In this document: piece after piece, positions 63,012 to 64,000 of the stretch
How the letters are laid out: each line of letters starts with the position of its first letter
How positions within the stretch are numbered: the first letter of the stretch is position 1
Origin: a virus
Strand: one strand, 5' to 3'
Length of the DNA: 64,000 nt
Virus record (IMG/VR): IMGVR_UViG_3300025030_000061
Span: 1-64,000 of that record
Program-made: the position numbers and the translations under genes
Notes under the pieces: generated by a model
Databases searched by the model: none
Told to the model about the DNA's origin: nothing
What the model saw: the letters and a program-made list of their open reading frames with translations, nothing else

Positions 63012-63025
63012 TGTAGCGTATATCA
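63012..63025 (+). promoter_or_regulatory. element A (reverse to the gene)
   Basis: TGTAGCGTATATCA on the plus strand, 23 nt upstream of the minus-strand hub gene. On the minus strand TTGATA overlaps as a -35, with TAGGAT 18 bp on as a -10. Confidence 0.6.
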
Positions 63026-63044
63026 AAATCTTTGCCCCGGTTGG

Positions 63045-64000
63045 TTACCTGCTCGAGACCGGTCTTGCGGCTGGCGCGGTCCCACGCCAGTTGGGGTCGT
63101 TGTTAGCCTTGTGCAGCGCGTCTACGATAGGCAAGGTGATCTTTTGAAAAATGAGGTCCCCGAGCGCACCGAACGGACTTTTGCCATCGGCTGCGGCTTC
63201 GGTAACGAATTTCTTGCCCCAGGATATTGTGCCAGGAATACCCTCCAGGCTCTGCAGGGCCTCTTTGCCGGTGTTAAGTATTCCCTTGCCAGCCCTCTTT
63301 GCTGTCGCCTTGGTGGGGTTTTCTATGTAGTCAATCAACGTATTCACGGTGCCGCCGAGGTTTTCAAAGGCCTTGACCAGGTGGTCCACCGCCTTGGAAT
63401 CGGCCAGCTTGTCTATCACGCGCAGGCCGACGCGTTCCAGCTTGTTGAACATGGCGTTGAGCTTTTCGCCGGCCTTGATCTGCTCGGCCTCGACCTGGGC
63501 AGCCAAGGTCATCTTGCCGGCGCCCGGGAGGCTGTTGAATTCTTTCTCGAGATCAGCGGCTAGGCGGCGCTCGCCCCTGGACCCGCCCTTGAGTCCCTGC
63601 ATGTTCTTGCCACTGGCCGCGGCGTCTCTAAAAAGCGGACTGTCGGCGATATCGATCAGCGAGGTGGCGCCCTTGGTGGAGAGCTTCCAGTCGGGAAACA
63701 TCTTCATGAGTTGCGCGGCTTGGTCTTCCCGGCTGCCGCTTAGGTTCCCAAGGATGCCCTTGAGCGCCTGAGGGTTCTGCAGGAAACCTCCCTCCTTCAT
63801 CTGCTCCATCTCGAACATTTTACGCCAGGACATCTGGCCGTTGAAGCCCCCCAACTCCTTCCAGAGCATGATCTCGCCCGGGGCCGAACCAGCGCCGCGG
63901 AGTCCGTTTTGCGCAACATTGGCGAACTCGGTACTCTTAGCGTACTGTTTGTAGGTCGCGTCGTCTTTGAGTCCCATGACTGCAGCAGCCATTGCGGCAG
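63045..64000 (-). CDS. tape measure-like tail protein (partial, C-terminus)
   Basis: 318 codons open to the right edge. Helical and repetitive (MSWRKMFEMEQMKEGGFLQN; GERRLAADLEKEFNSLPGAG; VDHLVKAFENLGGTVNTLID), with the composition of a tape-measure C-terminus, ending APAARPVSSR. It precedes hub and spike, the standard tail-gene order. The N-terminus is outside the window. Confidence 0.72.
   Translation of the reverse strand, partial: AAMAAAVMGLKDDATYKQYAKSTEFANVAQNGLRGAGSAPGEIMLWKELGGFNGQMSWRKMFEMEQMKEGGFLQNPQALKGILGNLSGSREDQAAQLMKMFPDWKLSTKGATSLIDIADSPLFRDAAASGKNMQGLKGGSRGERRLAADLEKEFNSLPGAGKMTLAAQVEAEQIKAGEKLNAMFNKLERVGLRVIDKLADSKAVDHLVKAFENLGGTVNTLIDYIENPTKATAKRAGKGILNTGKEALQSLEGIPGTISWGKKFVTEAAADGKSPFGALGDLIFQKITLPIVDALHKANNDPNWRGTAPAARPVSSR

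Noticed and set aside
1-64000. CRISPR array
   Set aside because: No regularly spaced 25-40-bp direct repeats; repeated motifs are dispersed 14-22-bp signals.

Overview
The window is almost certainly one stretch of a large (over 64 kb), GC-rich, contractile-tailed temperate phage or prophage. The codon use, the tRNA-Leu genes and the GpA/baseplate style point loosely to a Desulfuromonadales/Geobacter-like host; that is inference, since no host gene is present. Virtually every interval is phage-like: a GpA-type terminase, baseplate J, gp25-like and LysM baseplate parts, tail fibres, an endolysin, SSB, a RepO/DnaC-type replication pair, an SbcCD pair, two DNA methyltransferases and a tyrosine integrase.

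Layout. (1) 1-24.9 kb, minus strand: a long cascade of small genes, many overlapping by ATGA. It holds a PD-(D/E)XK-like nuclease and an SNF2 helicase, the latter split in two by a 906-bp NADAR insertion. It also holds XRE, RHH and PhoB-type regulators, a radical-SAM protein, a complete diversity-generating retroelement (DGR, 14.0-16.4 kb), the terminase and a ParB/DPPY methyltransferase. (2) 25.0-27.8 kb: integrase, degenerate tRNA-His 3' end, tRNA-Leu(UAG) and a tandem-HTH regulator. (3) 27.8-45.2 kb, plus strand: HNH, SSB, nuclease, RepO, DnaC-like loader, DUF1064 nuclease, homing HNH, C5 methyltransferase, DUF5131, exonuclease, SbcD and SbcC. (4) 45.2-45.65 kb: terminator, a tRNA-Leu(CAA) 3' fragment and TTCGTCAAC repeats, which resemble an attP. 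(5) 45.65-64 kb, minus strand: lysis genes, tail fibres/tailspikes with export signals, and baseplate genes, up to a tape-measure-like gene that runs off the right edge.

Two families of repeated non-coding signals tie the parts together. Element A (TGTAGCGYATAYCA, 17 copies) sits mostly 12-70 nt upstream of start codons in both orientations and on both arms, and overlaps -10 or -35 hexamers; it looks like a genome-wide operator. Element B (ATCATTCTG-N7-GGCTTW, 13 copies) usually lies 50-60 nt upstream of start codons, often starting on the preceding stop codon.

The strongest biological story is the DGR. Its template and variable repeats differ at 13 positions, all template adenines, changing ten codons of a C-type-lectin-like (DUF1566) protein. 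Next come the NADAR gene inserted inside a helicase and the run of Sec- or lipoprotein-signal-bearing tail-fibre-like proteins.
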